A DNA stretch of 64,000 nucleotides from Novosphingobium sp. (GCA_020848655.1 JADLHU010000162.1:62001-126000); one strand, 5' to 3'. Counted from the stretch's first letter, positions 36,885-45,695 are shown. Notes: generated by a model from the letters alone, not told the origin. Translations and numbers: made by a program.

Positions 36885-38609
36885 ATGACGGATACGCCCC
36901 CCGCAGACCGTAAGGCCGCAGACCACAAGGTCGCAGGCCGCAAGGCGGCAACGCCCGCGCGCGCGGGGTGGCGCGCCGGGTGGCGCCGCTTCGTGCCGCT
37001 GGCGCTGGTCGTGCTGCTGGCGGCGGGGCTGCGCCTGCATGGCATCGGCTTTGGCCTGCCCTCGCTCAACGACCCGGACGAGCCGCTGTTCATGATGACG
37101 GCGTTCGAGATGCTGAAGCACCGCACGCTCAACCCCGGCTGGTTCGGCCATCCTGCCACCACCACGTTCTATGCGCTGGCGCTGGTCCTGCTGGGCGTGG
37201 CCGGTTTTGCCATCGGCAGCGGGCGCTATGCCGATATCAAGGCGTTCGGCGATGCCGCCTATGCCGATCCCGGCATCGCCTTCCTGCCCGCCCGCGTGCT
37301 GATGGCGGGCTTCGGGGTGATCTGCGTGCTGCTGGTCCACCGGCTGGGCCGGCGGCTGGGGGATGACACGCCGGGTGGCGATAAGCTGGGCCTGATCGCG
37401 GCGCTGCTGCTGGCGGTGAACGCCATCCATATCGAATATTCGCAGATCATCCGTACCGATGTGCATGCCAGCATGTTCATGCTGCTGGGCGCGCTGGCGG
37501 CGCTGGCGATCGTGCGCGACGGGCGGCGGCGCGATTATGTGCTGGCCGGGGTCTTCGCCGGGCTGGCCTGCGCCACCAAGTGGCCGGCGGCGCTGATCCT
37601 GCTCAACGCGCTGGGCGCGGGGCTGTGGCGCTGGCGCCAGGGCCGGCGCGACTGGCGCATGCTCGGGCTGACCGGGCTGGCGGCCGCGGCAACGCTGATC
37701 ATGGTCTCGCCCTATCTCGTGCTCGACTGGCCGGCGCTGCTGCGCAATCTGGCCGGAGAGGCGCGGCCGGTCCATCCGGGCGCGACCGGCGGCGGTTTCC
37801 TGTTCAACCTCGGCTGGTATCTGGACCACACGCTGATCGCCTCGCTGGGCCTTGCGGGGACGATGCTGGCAGGGCTGGGCGCGGTCACGCTGGCGCGCGC
37901 CGCGCCGCGCGATGCCGCCGCGCTGCTGCCGGCGCCGGCGGTGCTGCTGGCGGTCATCTGCGGGCAGTCGCTGCTGTGGGAACGCTGGATCGTGCCACTG
38001 CTGCCTTTCGCCGCGCTGCTTGCCGCGCATGCGATGGTCACGCTGGCGGACGGGCTGCGCGCGCGGCTTGGCGCGGGGCGGGGGCGGGCGATGATGCGCT
38101 GGCTGGGGCCACTGGCGCTGCTGGCGCTGCTGGCGCCGATGCTGCGCGCCGAATTCGTGCGTGCGCGGGAACGCGCGCATGACACGCGCCAGATCGCCGC
38201 CGCCTGGGTGCGCGGCCATGTGCCGCCCGGCTCCACCATCCTGGTCGAGCATGCCGCCTTCGATCTGTTGCAAGGCCCGTGGACCTTGCGCTTTCCGCTG
38301 GGCGCGCTGGGCTGCGTCGATCCGCGCGCGGCGCTTTCAGGGCAGATCGGCTATTCGAAAGTGGAAGCCGCGCGCCACGGCAGCCCGCTGGTGGATCTGG
38401 GGCATGTCGATCGCGATCGGCTGGACTCGTGCCGGGCGGACTATGCGCTGTTCAGCAACTATGGCCGCTACCGGAACCGCCCCGGCGTGTTCGCGGCCGA
38501 ACTGGAACGCTATGACAGCTTGCGCGGCGCGGCGCCTTTCGTGGCGGTAATCCGGCCGGTGGCGGGGGAAAGCTCCGGCCCGGCGATCTACATCGCCCGG
38601 CTGCGTTAA
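36885..38609 (+). CDS. Family 39-like (GT-C/PMT) membrane glycosyltransferase
   Basis: 574 aa polytopic; GFGLPSLNDPDEPLFMMTAFEMLKHRTLNPGWFGHPATTTFY; catalytic D/E-rich first periplasmic loop. Confidence 0.85.
   Translation: MTDTPPADRKAADHKVAGRKAATPARAGWRAGWRRFVPLALVVLLAAGLRLHGIGFGLPSLNDPDEPLFMMTAFEMLKHRTLNPGWFGHPATTTFYALALVLLGVAGFAIGSGRYADIKAFGDAAYADPGIAFLPARVLMAGFGVICVLLVHRLGRRLGDDTPGGDKLGLIAALLLAVNAIHIEYSQIIRTDVHASMFMLLGALAALAIVRDGRRRDYVLAGVFAGLACATKWPAALILLNALGAGLWRWRQGRRDWRMLGLTGLAAAATLIMVSPYLVLDWPALLRNLAGEARPVHPGATGGGFLFNLGWYLDHTLIASLGLAGTMLAGLGAVTLARAAPRDAAALLPAPAVLLAVICGQSLLWERWIVPLLPFAALLAAHAMVTLADGLRARLGAGRGRAMMRWLGPLALLALLAPMLRAEFVRARERAHDTRQIAAAWVRGHVPPGSTILVEHAAFDLLQGPWTLRFPLGALGCVDPRAALSGQIGYSKVEAARHGSPLVDLGHVDRDRLDSCRADYALFSNYGRYRNRPGVFAAELERYDSLRGAAPFVAVIRPVAGESSGPAIYIARLR
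36903..36947. repeat. Three degenerate 15-bp tandem repeats inside 5' end of GT-C gene
   Basis: GCAGACCGTAAGGCC / GCAGACCACAAGGTC / GCAGGCCGCAAGGCG encoding ADRKA/ADHKV/AGRKA. Confidence 0.75.
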
Positions 38610-38612
38610 GTT

Positions 38613-38796
38613 GGATCGACATTCAAGTATCTGGAAATTCGGGGCGGCGTTTCATCCCAGTGCGTCATGCTGAACTTGTTTCAGCATCCATCCCTCCCCA
38701 CGCGCCGAGGTTCCTGGAGGCACAATGGATCCTGAAACAAGTTCAGGATGACACGTCTCATTGGCAATCGCGCAAAGAAGTCTTGAATGTCGATCC
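38613..38796. repeat. Nested inverted-repeat element (MITE/REPIN-like) with 15-bp terminal inverted repeats
   Basis: GGATCGACATTCAAG (38613-38627) and exact reverse complement CTTGAATGTCGATCC (38782-38796) flank an inner pair CGTCATGCTGAACTTGTTTCAGCATCCA / TGGATCCTGAAACAAGTTCAGGATGACACG. Confidence 0.75.
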
Positions 38797-38812
38797 GCTC
38801 TCGGTCCTGACG

Positions 38813-39463
38813 CTAAATTGCGTAGGCGCGCAGGAACACCCGCGTCGCCTGTTCGGCGTCGGCGGCCACGGTGTCTTCGCATTCCGCGGCGCGCAGGCCC
38901 ATCAGCCGCTCGCTGTGGGAATTGCACATGCACAGCCCGATCAGTTCGCGCGCGGCGCGAAAGGGATCGTCGCGGCGCAGCCGGCCGCGTTCCATCGCGG
39001 TGGAAAGATATTCCGCCAGCAGGATGCGCGTCTGGAGGGGCGCGCGTTCATAGAAGATGCGGCCCACTTCGGGAAAGCGATTGGCCTCGCCGATCACCAG
39101 CCGGTACAGCGCGACCGCCTCGGGCGAACTGGTCTTGCGCAGCAGTTCGCCGCAGAAGCGATAGAGCGCGGTTTCCGTTTCGTCGTGCGGGTTGAGGATC
39201 AGCAGAAGCTGTTCCCGGAACGCGGTGGTCACCTGATCGATCACGGCGGCGAACAGCACGTCCTTGGACGGGAAATAGTTCCACAAGGTGCCCTTGGAGC
39301 CGCCCAGCGCCGTGGCAATGGCCGACATCGTGGTGCCGTCATAACCATGTTCCAGAAACCACTGCGCGGCAACGTCAAGGATCGTTTCGCGGCGCGAATG
39401 GCGTCGCGCCTCGCGGCGGCTGGCGGGCTTGGCGGCAGGACAGGGGGCGGAAACGGCATTCAT
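38813..39463 (-). CDS. TetR/AcrR family transcriptional regulator
   Basis: RRETILDVAAQWFLEHGYDGTTMSAIATALGGSKGTLWNYFPSKDVLFAAV HTH; divergent from efflux operon. Confidence 0.94.
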   Translation of the reverse strand: MNAVSAPCPAAKPASRREARRHSRRETILDVAAQWFLEHGYDGTTMSAIATALGGSKGTLWNYFPSKDVLFAAVIDQVTTAFREQLLLILNPHDETETALYRFCGELLRKTSSPEAVALYRLVIGEANRFPEVGRIFYERAPLQTRILLAEYLSTAMERGRLRRDDPFRAARELIGLCMCNSHSERLMGLRAAECEDTVAADAEQATRVFLRAYAI

Positions 39464-39469
39464 GATTGC

Positions 39470-39550
39470 CGTACCGTATAGTACGATTTTCTGGTTGACA
39501 ATGGCTTCGCGCCGGCCGACTGATGAAATTCATACCAGGCGGTACGATTT
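39470..39550. promoter_or_regulatory. Candidate paired TetR operator sites upstream of EmrAB-type efflux operon
   Basis: CGTAC-CGTATA-GTACG (39470-39485) and TACC-AGGC-GGTA (39533-39544); both followed by the same GTACGATTT string (39481-39489 and 39542-39550). Confidence 0.65.
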
Positions 39551-39554
39551 CACG

Positions 39555-41063
39555 ATGCCCACCCGTTATTTGCAGTTTCCCTTGCTGAAGCCGGCCATGC
39601 TGGCGGCTGGTCTCGCGGCGATGCTCGCGGTGGCTTGCGCGCCGCTGCCGGCCACGGGGCCAAAGCCGATGCCGCGCCCGCCCGAATCGGTTGCCGCCGC
39701 GCAAAGCCTGCCTGGCTCTGCGGAAGGCGCGTGGCCGGACGAACGGTGGTGGCAGGCCTATGGCGATGCGCAGCTCGATGCGCTGATCGCCGAAGGGATG
39801 GCCAGCTCTCCCGATGTCGCCGCCGCCGCGGCGCGGCTGCGCCGGGCAGGCGGGCTGGCCCAGCAGGCCGGCGCGGCGCGGCTGCCCTCGGTCGATGTCA
39901 ATGGCCAGGCCAACGCTGAAAAGCAAAGCTACAACAATGGCTTCCCCAAGGAATTCCTGCCGCAGGGCTGGCAGGATACGGGGCAGCTCGCCGCCAGCCT
40001 GGGCTTCGATCTGGACCTGTGGGGCCGCAATCGCGCGGCGCTGGCCGCCGCCACGTCGGAAAAACGCGCCGCCGCGATCGATGCCCGCCAGGCGCACCTG
40101 ATGCTCGCCACCGCGATCGCCTCTGCCTATGTCGATCTGGCCCGATTGTTCGAGGAACGCGACGTTCGCCAGGGTGAACTCGACACCCGCACCGCCACGC
40201 AGCGGCTTGTCGCCCAGCGCCAGGCCAATGGCCTGGAAACGCGCGGCAGCCTGCGCCAGTCGGATTCGCAGGCGGCGGCGGCCCGCGCCGCGCTGGCCGC
40301 GGCAGACCAGGCCATCGCCGTGCGCCGCAACCAGATCGCCGCGCTGGTCGGCGCCGGGCCGGATCGCGGGCTGGCGCTGGCCCGGCCCGCGCTGATCCGC
40401 CCGGCCCTGTCGGGGCCCGCGTCCGGCGGGCTGCCCGAAGGCGTCACCACCGACCTGGTCGGGCGCCGCCCCGATATCGCCGCCGCGCGGGCGCGGGTGG
40501 AAGCCGCCGCCAGCCGGATCAAGGTGGCGCGCGCCGATTTCTTCCCCGCGATCCGCCTGAACGCGCTGGTCGGCGTGCAATCGCTGGGGCTGGAAAACCT
40601 GTTCGCCGGTGGTTCCAGCTATGGCCGCGCGGGTCCGGCGATCAGCCTGCCGATCTTCCACGGCGGCGCGCTTCAGGGGCGCTATCGGGCCGAGCGCGCC
40701 AGCTATGACGAAGCCGTGGCCGATTACGATCGCACGGTGCTGGCCGCCTATCAGCAGGCCGCCGACGCGGTAAGCGGCCGTCGCCTGCTGGCCGAACAGC
40801 TTGCCCGCTCGGCCGAGGCGCTGGCCGCCGCCGAAGATGCCTATGCCGTGGCGCAAAGCCGCTATCGCGGCGGGCTGTCGTCCTATCTCGATGTGCTGAC
40901 GGTGGAAGACCGCTTGCTGCAGGCGCGGCTGGCCCACGCCAGCGTGGCCGCCGCCGCGCGCGCCATCGATATCGATCTTGTCCGGGCGCTGGGTGGAGGC
41001 TTCGCGCCTGCCGCCGCATTCGCCCCCGCCGCCAACAGTGCCAAGGACGCCCCCAATGGCTGA
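39555..41063 (+). CDS. Efflux outer-membrane lipoprotein, NodT family
   Basis: VACAPLPATGPKPMP lipobox; RWWQAYGDAQLDALIAEGMASSPDVAAAAARLRRA; TolC-like. Confidence 0.94.
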   Translation: MPTRYLQFPLLKPAMLAAGLAAMLAVACAPLPATGPKPMPRPPESVAAAQSLPGSAEGAWPDERWWQAYGDAQLDALIAEGMASSPDVAAAAARLRRAGGLAQQAGAARLPSVDVNGQANAEKQSYNNGFPKEFLPQGWQDTGQLAASLGFDLDLWGRNRAALAAATSEKRAAAIDARQAHLMLATAIASAYVDLARLFEERDVRQGELDTRTATQRLVAQRQANGLETRGSLRQSDSQAAAARAALAAADQAIAVRRNQIAALVGAGPDRGLALARPALIRPALSGPASGGLPEGVTTDLVGRRPDIAAARARVEAAASRIKVARADFFPAIRLNALVGVQSLGLENLFAGGSSYGRAGPAISLPIFHGGALQGRYRAERASYDEAVADYDRTVLAAYQQAADAVSGRRLLAEQLARSAEALAAAEDAYAVAQSRYRGGLSSYLDVLTVEDRLLQARLAHASVAAAARAIDIDLVRALGGGFAPAAAFAPAANSAKDAPNG

Positions 41064-42237
41064 TGCCGATCCCCAGAACGCTGTCCCCACCGAAGAGATG
41101 CTGGCCGCCGATGCCGCACAGGTCGCCGCCATCGCGCGGTCGCGCCAGCTTGCCGCGCGCCGCACCTGGCTGACGCGGCTTGTCGTGGCGGTGGTCGTCG
41201 TCGGCGTGCTGTGGGGGCTGTGGTACGCCCTGATCGGGCGCAATCACGTCAGCACCGACAATGCCTATGTCAATGCCGAGGCGGCGCAAGTGACGCCGCT
41301 CGTCGCGGGCGCGGTGATCGAAGTGAACGTGCGCGATACCCAGGCCGTCAAGCAGGGCGAAGTGCTGGCCCGGATCGATCCCGCCAATGCCACGATCGCG
41401 GTGGCCCAGGCCGAAGCCGAACTGGCCGATGCGCTGCGCCGCTTTCGCCAGACCCGCGCGACGAGCGGCGCGCTTTCGGCGCAAGTCGCGGCGCGCGGCG
41501 CGGATATCGCCCAGGCGCGCGCGCAACTGGCCGCCACGCAGGCCGATCTCGAAAAGACGCGCATCGATCTGCAGCGGCGCGTTGCGCTGGCCAGCAGCGG
41601 CGCGGTTTCGGGCGAGGAACTGACCGCCGCGCGCAAGGCCTTCGCCAGCGCCCGCGCCGCCGTGGAAGCCGCGCAGGCGGGCGTCGCCCAGACCCAGTCG
41701 ACCCGGCTTGCCGCCGAAGGCGAACTGGCCGCGAACGAGGCGCTGGTGCGCGGGCTGAGCGAGGACAGCGATCCCGGCGTGCTGGCGGCCAAGTCCAGGC
41801 TGGCCACCGCCAAGCTCGATCTTACCCGCACCGTGATCCGCGCGCCGATCGCCGGCACGGTGACGCGCCGCCAGGTCCAGCTTGGCCAGCGCCTGACCGC
41901 GGGGCAGACGATGATGACGATCGTGCCGCTGACCAAGGTCTATGTCGATGCCAACTTCAAGGAACGCCAGTTGACGCGCGTCAGGATCGGCATGCCGGCC
42001 ACGGTCACCGCCGATATCTATGGTGGTTCGGTGATCTATCATGGCCGCGTTGCCGGCATTTCCGGCGGCACCGGTGCCTCGATGGCGCTGATCCCGGCGC
42101 AGAACGCGACCGGCAACTGGATCAAGGTGGTTCAGCGCCTGCCGGTGCGGATCGAGCTTGATCCCGGGGAACTGGCGCAGCACCCGCTGCGCGTCGGGCT
42201 TTCGACCGAGGTCGAGATCGACCTTTCGGGGAACTGA
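41056..42237 (+). CDS. HlyD/EmrA family periplasmic adaptor
   Basis: NHVSTDNAYVNAEAAQVTPLVAGAVIEVNVRDTQAVKQGEVLARID; EmrA-like. Confidence 0.94.
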   Translation: MADADPQNAVPTEEMLAADAAQVAAIARSRQLAARRTWLTRLVVAVVVVGVLWGLWYALIGRNHVSTDNAYVNAEAAQVTPLVAGAVIEVNVRDTQAVKQGEVLARIDPANATIAVAQAEAELADALRRFRQTRATSGALSAQVAARGADIAQARAQLAATQADLEKTRIDLQRRVALASSGAVSGEELTAARKAFASARAAVEAAQAGVAQTQSTRLAAEGELAANEALVRGLSEDSDPGVLAAKSRLATAKLDLTRTVIRAPIAGTVTRRQVQLGQRLTAGQTMMTIVPLTKVYVDANFKERQLTRVRIGMPATVTADIYGGSVIYHGRVAGISGGTGASMALIPAQNATGNWIKVVQRLPVRIELDPGELAQHPLRVGLSTEVEIDLSGN

Positions 42238-42244
42238 GCAAGCC

Positions 42245-43786
42245 ATGGCGACACAGGCGATGGGAACGGCCGCCGCGCCGATGATCGCGCCATCGCGCCG
42301 CGCCCTGGCCGGGCTGGTGCTGGCGGCCGGCAATTTCATGGTGGTGCTGGACCTTAGCATCGCCAACGTATCGGTGCCGCATATCGCCGGTGACCTGGGC
42401 ATTTCCATGGATCAGGGCGCCTGGATCATCACGTCCTATGCCGTGGCCGAGGCGATCTGCGTGCCGTTGACCGGCTGGATCGCCCAGCGCTTTGGCGCGG
42501 TGCGCGCCTTCGTGCTGGCGATGCTGGGCTTCGGCCTGTTTTCGGCGATGTGCGGCCTGTCGATTTCGCTGACCATGCTGGTCGTCTGCCGCATCGGCCA
42601 GGGCCTGTGCGGCGCGCCGCTGATGCCGATATCGCAAACCCTGATGCTGCGCGTCTTCCCGCCCGAACAGCGCGGCATGGCGATGGGCATCTGGGCGATG
42701 ACCACGCTGGCAGGGCCGGCGATGGGTCCGATCATCGGCGGCACGATCAGCGACAACCTGAGCTGGCACTGGATATTCCTGATCAACATCCCGCTGGCGG
42801 TGCTGTGCGCCGCTGCGGCCTGGTGGCTGCTGCGCGGCGTGGAAACGCCCACGCGCAAGCTGCCGATCGATGGGATCGGGCTGATCCTGCTGGTGTTCTG
42901 GATCGGCGCCTTGCAGATCATGCTCGATATCGGGCGCGATCATGATTGGTTCGCCGATCCGTTGATCGTGGCGCTGGCGATCATGGCCTTCCTGGGGTTC
43001 CTGGTCTTCGTGATCTGGGAACTGACCGAGGAACACCCGATCGTGAACTTGCGCATTTTCGCAAATCGATCGTTCAGCGCGGGCGTGTTCACGCTGGCGC
43101 TTTCGTTCGGCGCCTATTTCGCGGGGATTGTGATCATCCCGCAATGGTTGCAGACCTCGCTGGGCTATACCGCCACGCTGGCCGGGCTGACCACCGCGTT
43201 CGCCGCCATGGCGGCGATCACCACCTCGCAAATCGCCGCGCGGATGCTGACGCGCGCCGATCCGCGCCTGATGGTGTCGCTGGCGGTGGGCTGGCTGGGG
43301 CTGATGACCCTGCTGCGCGTCGGCTGGACGACCAATGCCGATTTCTGGACGCTTTCGCTGCCGCAACTGCTTCAGGGCTTCGGCATGTCGTTCTTCATGA
43401 TCCCGCTGACGGTCATCTCGCTGAGCACGATCAAGCCGCAGGACATGGCATCGGCGACGGGGCTGCAAAGCTTCGTGCGCACGCTGGCGCTGGCCGTGTC
43501 GACGTCATTGGCGCTGTCCATCTGGGGCAATGCGCAGCGCACGTCGCACAACGCGCTGGCCGATACGCTGCAACCCGATGCGACCATGGCCACGCTTTCC
43601 GCGCAAGGCATGTCGACCGAGCAGGCCCGGCAGGTCATTGCCAGTATGGTCGATCAGGAAGCGACGACGCTGGCGCTGAACCACACGTTCCTGATCAGCG
43701 CCGTCGTGCTGTTCGTGGCGGCCGGGCTGATCTGGCTGTCGCCGCGCCCCCGGCCATCGGGAACGCCGATCGAAGGCGCGCACTGA
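42245..43786 (+). CDS. MFS transporter, DHA2/EmrB family
   Basis: MVVLDLSIANVSVPHIAGDLGISMDQGAWIITSYAVAEAICVPLTGWIAQRFG; 14-TM EmrB signature. Confidence 0.95.
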   Translation: MATQAMGTAAAPMIAPSRRALAGLVLAAGNFMVVLDLSIANVSVPHIAGDLGISMDQGAWIITSYAVAEAICVPLTGWIAQRFGAVRAFVLAMLGFGLFSAMCGLSISLTMLVVCRIGQGLCGAPLMPISQTLMLRVFPPEQRGMAMGIWAMTTLAGPAMGPIIGGTISDNLSWHWIFLINIPLAVLCAAAAWWLLRGVETPTRKLPIDGIGLILLVFWIGALQIMLDIGRDHDWFADPLIVALAIMAFLGFLVFVIWELTEEHPIVNLRIFANRSFSAGVFTLALSFGAYFAGIVIIPQWLQTSLGYTATLAGLTTAFAAMAAITTSQIAARMLTRADPRLMVSLAVGWLGLMTLLRVGWTTNADFWTLSLPQLLQGFGMSFFMIPLTVISLSTIKPQDMASATGLQSFVRTLALAVSTSLALSIWGNAQRTSHNALADTLQPDATMATLSAQGMSTEQARQVIASMVDQEATTLALNHTFLISAVVLFVAAGLIWLSPRPRPSGTPIEGAH

Positions 43787-43832
43787 CCTGTGATCGGGGA
43801 TTGGCCCGCAGCGCCGCCCCGGCGATCCGTAT

Positions 43833-44729
43833 TCAGGCGAACGTGAGCAAGGCCGTGGGATCGCCGGTGATCACCTGGTCCCCGATGCGAAACTGCCCCA
43901 GCGCCTCGTTGTAGATCAGCGTCCGGTCGCCATCGGCGAAATCCAGGGTAAGCCCGACCGGGCCGACGGGGATCGTCAGGTCGAGGTGGGAACTGGGTGT
44001 CGATGACGTCAGGTGAACCGATGATCCGGTGACCGACGCGACCAGATCGGCCGCATTTGCGGGCAGCGTCAGGGTGTCCCCGCCGCGATTGAAGGATGCG
44101 TCGAACACCGCCTTTCCGATCTGGAAGGTCACGTGCTCTGCCTCGTTCGTGCCGGAGATGATGATCTGATTCGCCGACACGATGGTCTGGCTGTCAGCCG
44201 ACAGAAATAACCTGTGAACCGCGTTAAAGTTCGGCACGTCAGGCCCGAGCCAATTTCCATCGAACGGCGGAGACTGAATCGCGGCTGGAACGGCATCGAC
44301 GATCTGATCGCCGATCAGCATGTTTCCCGTCGCGCTGTCGAACCGGAGGAAACGGATATCGTCGTCGATGATGATCACCAGACTTTGCCCCACGGGCACG
44401 ATGACGTGGGTATCCCCCTTGTCGAGCGTGGCATTCGATCCGCTGCGACCGATTTGCCAGTCCTGGGCCAGGCCGGCCAGGCGAAGTACGTCGCCGCCAC
44501 GGTTGAACGAGGCGTCCAGCATGATGGTGCCGGGAACATCGCGGACATTGATGGAATCGTCGGAAAGCGTGCCGGTGATCGTTCCGCTGCCACCGATACC
44601 AATTCCGCTGGAGGGCGCGAGGAACACGCGAAAGCCATCACCGGGCACGGGCGCTGGCGTGACTGGCCCCGCCGGTTCTTCAAGGAACAGCATATTGGGC
44701 AAGGCGTTCGTTTCACCGGTTATCGCCAT
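43833..44729 (-). CDS. Hypothetical protein with internally duplicated DASFNRGGD-containing module
   Basis: 298 aa; two homologous halves: MLDASFNRGGDVLRLAG...IRFLRFDSATGNMLIGDQIVD and VFDASFNRGGDTLTLPA...RTLIYNEALGQFRIGDQVITGD. Confidence 0.75.
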   Translation of the reverse strand: MAITGETNALPNMLFLEEPAGPVTPAPVPGDGFRVFLAPSSGIGIGGSGTITGTLSDDSINVRDVPGTIMLDASFNRGGDVLRLAGLAQDWQIGRSGSNATLDKGDTHVIVPVGQSLVIIIDDDIRFLRFDSATGNMLIGDQIVDAVPAAIQSPPFDGNWLGPDVPNFNAVHRLFLSADSQTIVSANQIIISGTNEAEHVTFQIGKAVFDASFNRGGDTLTLPANAADLVASVTGSSVHLTSSTPSSHLDLTIPVGPVGLTLDFADGDRTLIYNEALGQFRIGDQVITGDPTALLTFA

Positions 44730-44857
44730 TTGCCTGAAATCCCGCTGTCTATTCTGCCATTTCGCAGCAGACTATCGATTATTTCGCATCGAACAAGTCG
44801 ATATATCCGAAACGGTGCCTGTTCGTTGCTCGCCGGTCCTGGAATATACGAAACGAA

Positions 44858-44883
44858 AAGGGCGAGCCTTGCGGCCCGCCCTT
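44858..44883 (-). terminator. Intrinsic terminator downstream of the CsgG-like gene
   Basis: AAGGGCG-A-GCC-TTGC-GGC-C-CGCCCTT; on the minus strand followed by TTCGTTT; 27 nt past the stop at 44910. Confidence 0.7.
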
Positions 44884-44909
44884 CGCAGTCTTGCCGATGT
44901 GTTTGGCGT

Positions 44910-45695
44910 TTATTGCGCGCGCGGTGCCGCTGCCGAGGCGTCCTCGGGCAATCCGCCAAGCTGGGTGACCAGCTTGGTATAGGCATCGAGGTAGGCCAGC
45001 ACGATGATCTGGCCGATCGCCGTGTCCTGGTAGCCGCCGCCGCCCGCCCCGGCGAACGTGCCCCAGAAGCTGCCGCCGCCGGCGCCGCCGCCGAAGCTGA
45101 CGTCGGACTTGCGGGCATAGCCTTCGACCAGCGCTTCTTCCTCGGTCGTGCGGGCGTTGACGATCGACAGCGTGACGTTGGCTTCGCCCTTCTTCACGTT
45201 GATGCTGCCCGCGATGGCGCCGAAGCCCCGGCCGAACAGGCCGCCGCCGATGCTGCCCAGCACCGCGCCGGCGCCGCCGCCGCCCGAATTGCGGTTGGCG
45301 CTGACGATGTTGGGTTCAAGGAAATAGTCCGCCGCGCGCACCTGGCCCCGGCCCAGGTTGGAGCCGCGCTGCAACTCGCCGCTGTCGGCCAGTTCGCGCT
45401 CCATCGCCCGGCTCTGCATCGAGCGGCCGCGATTGACCAGCGTGAAGCAGCCCGACTGCTGCACGAAGACGCGCAGGATCGCTTCCGGGCTGCCCAGGTT
45501 GTATTCGCGCCACCACTGGTTGTCCGGCTCGACGATGGCCAGCGCGCCGAGCCGGCGGGTGCAGCGCGGAATCTGCTGCGTTTCGCGGGTCTGCTGCTGG
45601 CGCGCCGAAGACCCCTTGGTATCCTTGGCCCAGCCGGTCGCCGTGCCCCCCAGAGCGAGCGCGACAGCGGCTGCTCCACAGACGAACTTCCTCAT
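44910..45695 (-). CDS. CsgG-like exported protein, Gly-rich
   Basis: Signal peptide MRKFVCGAAAVALALGGTATGWA; ILRVFVQQSGCFTLVNRGRSMQSRAMERELADSGELQRGSNLGRGQVRAADYFLEPNI; Gly-rich stretches. Confidence 0.75.
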   Translation of the reverse strand: MRKFVCGAAAVALALGGTATGWAKDTKGSSARQQQTRETQQIPRCTRRLGALAIVEPDNQWWREYNLGSPEAILRVFVQQSGCFTLVNRGRSMQSRAMERELADSGELQRGSNLGRGQVRAADYFLEPNIVSANRNSGGGGAGAVLGSIGGGLFGRGFGAIAGSINVKKGEANVTLSIVNARTTEEEALVEGYARKSDVSFGGGAGGGSFWGTFAGAGGGGYQDTAIGQIIVLAYLDAYTKLVTQLGGLPEDASAAAPRAQ

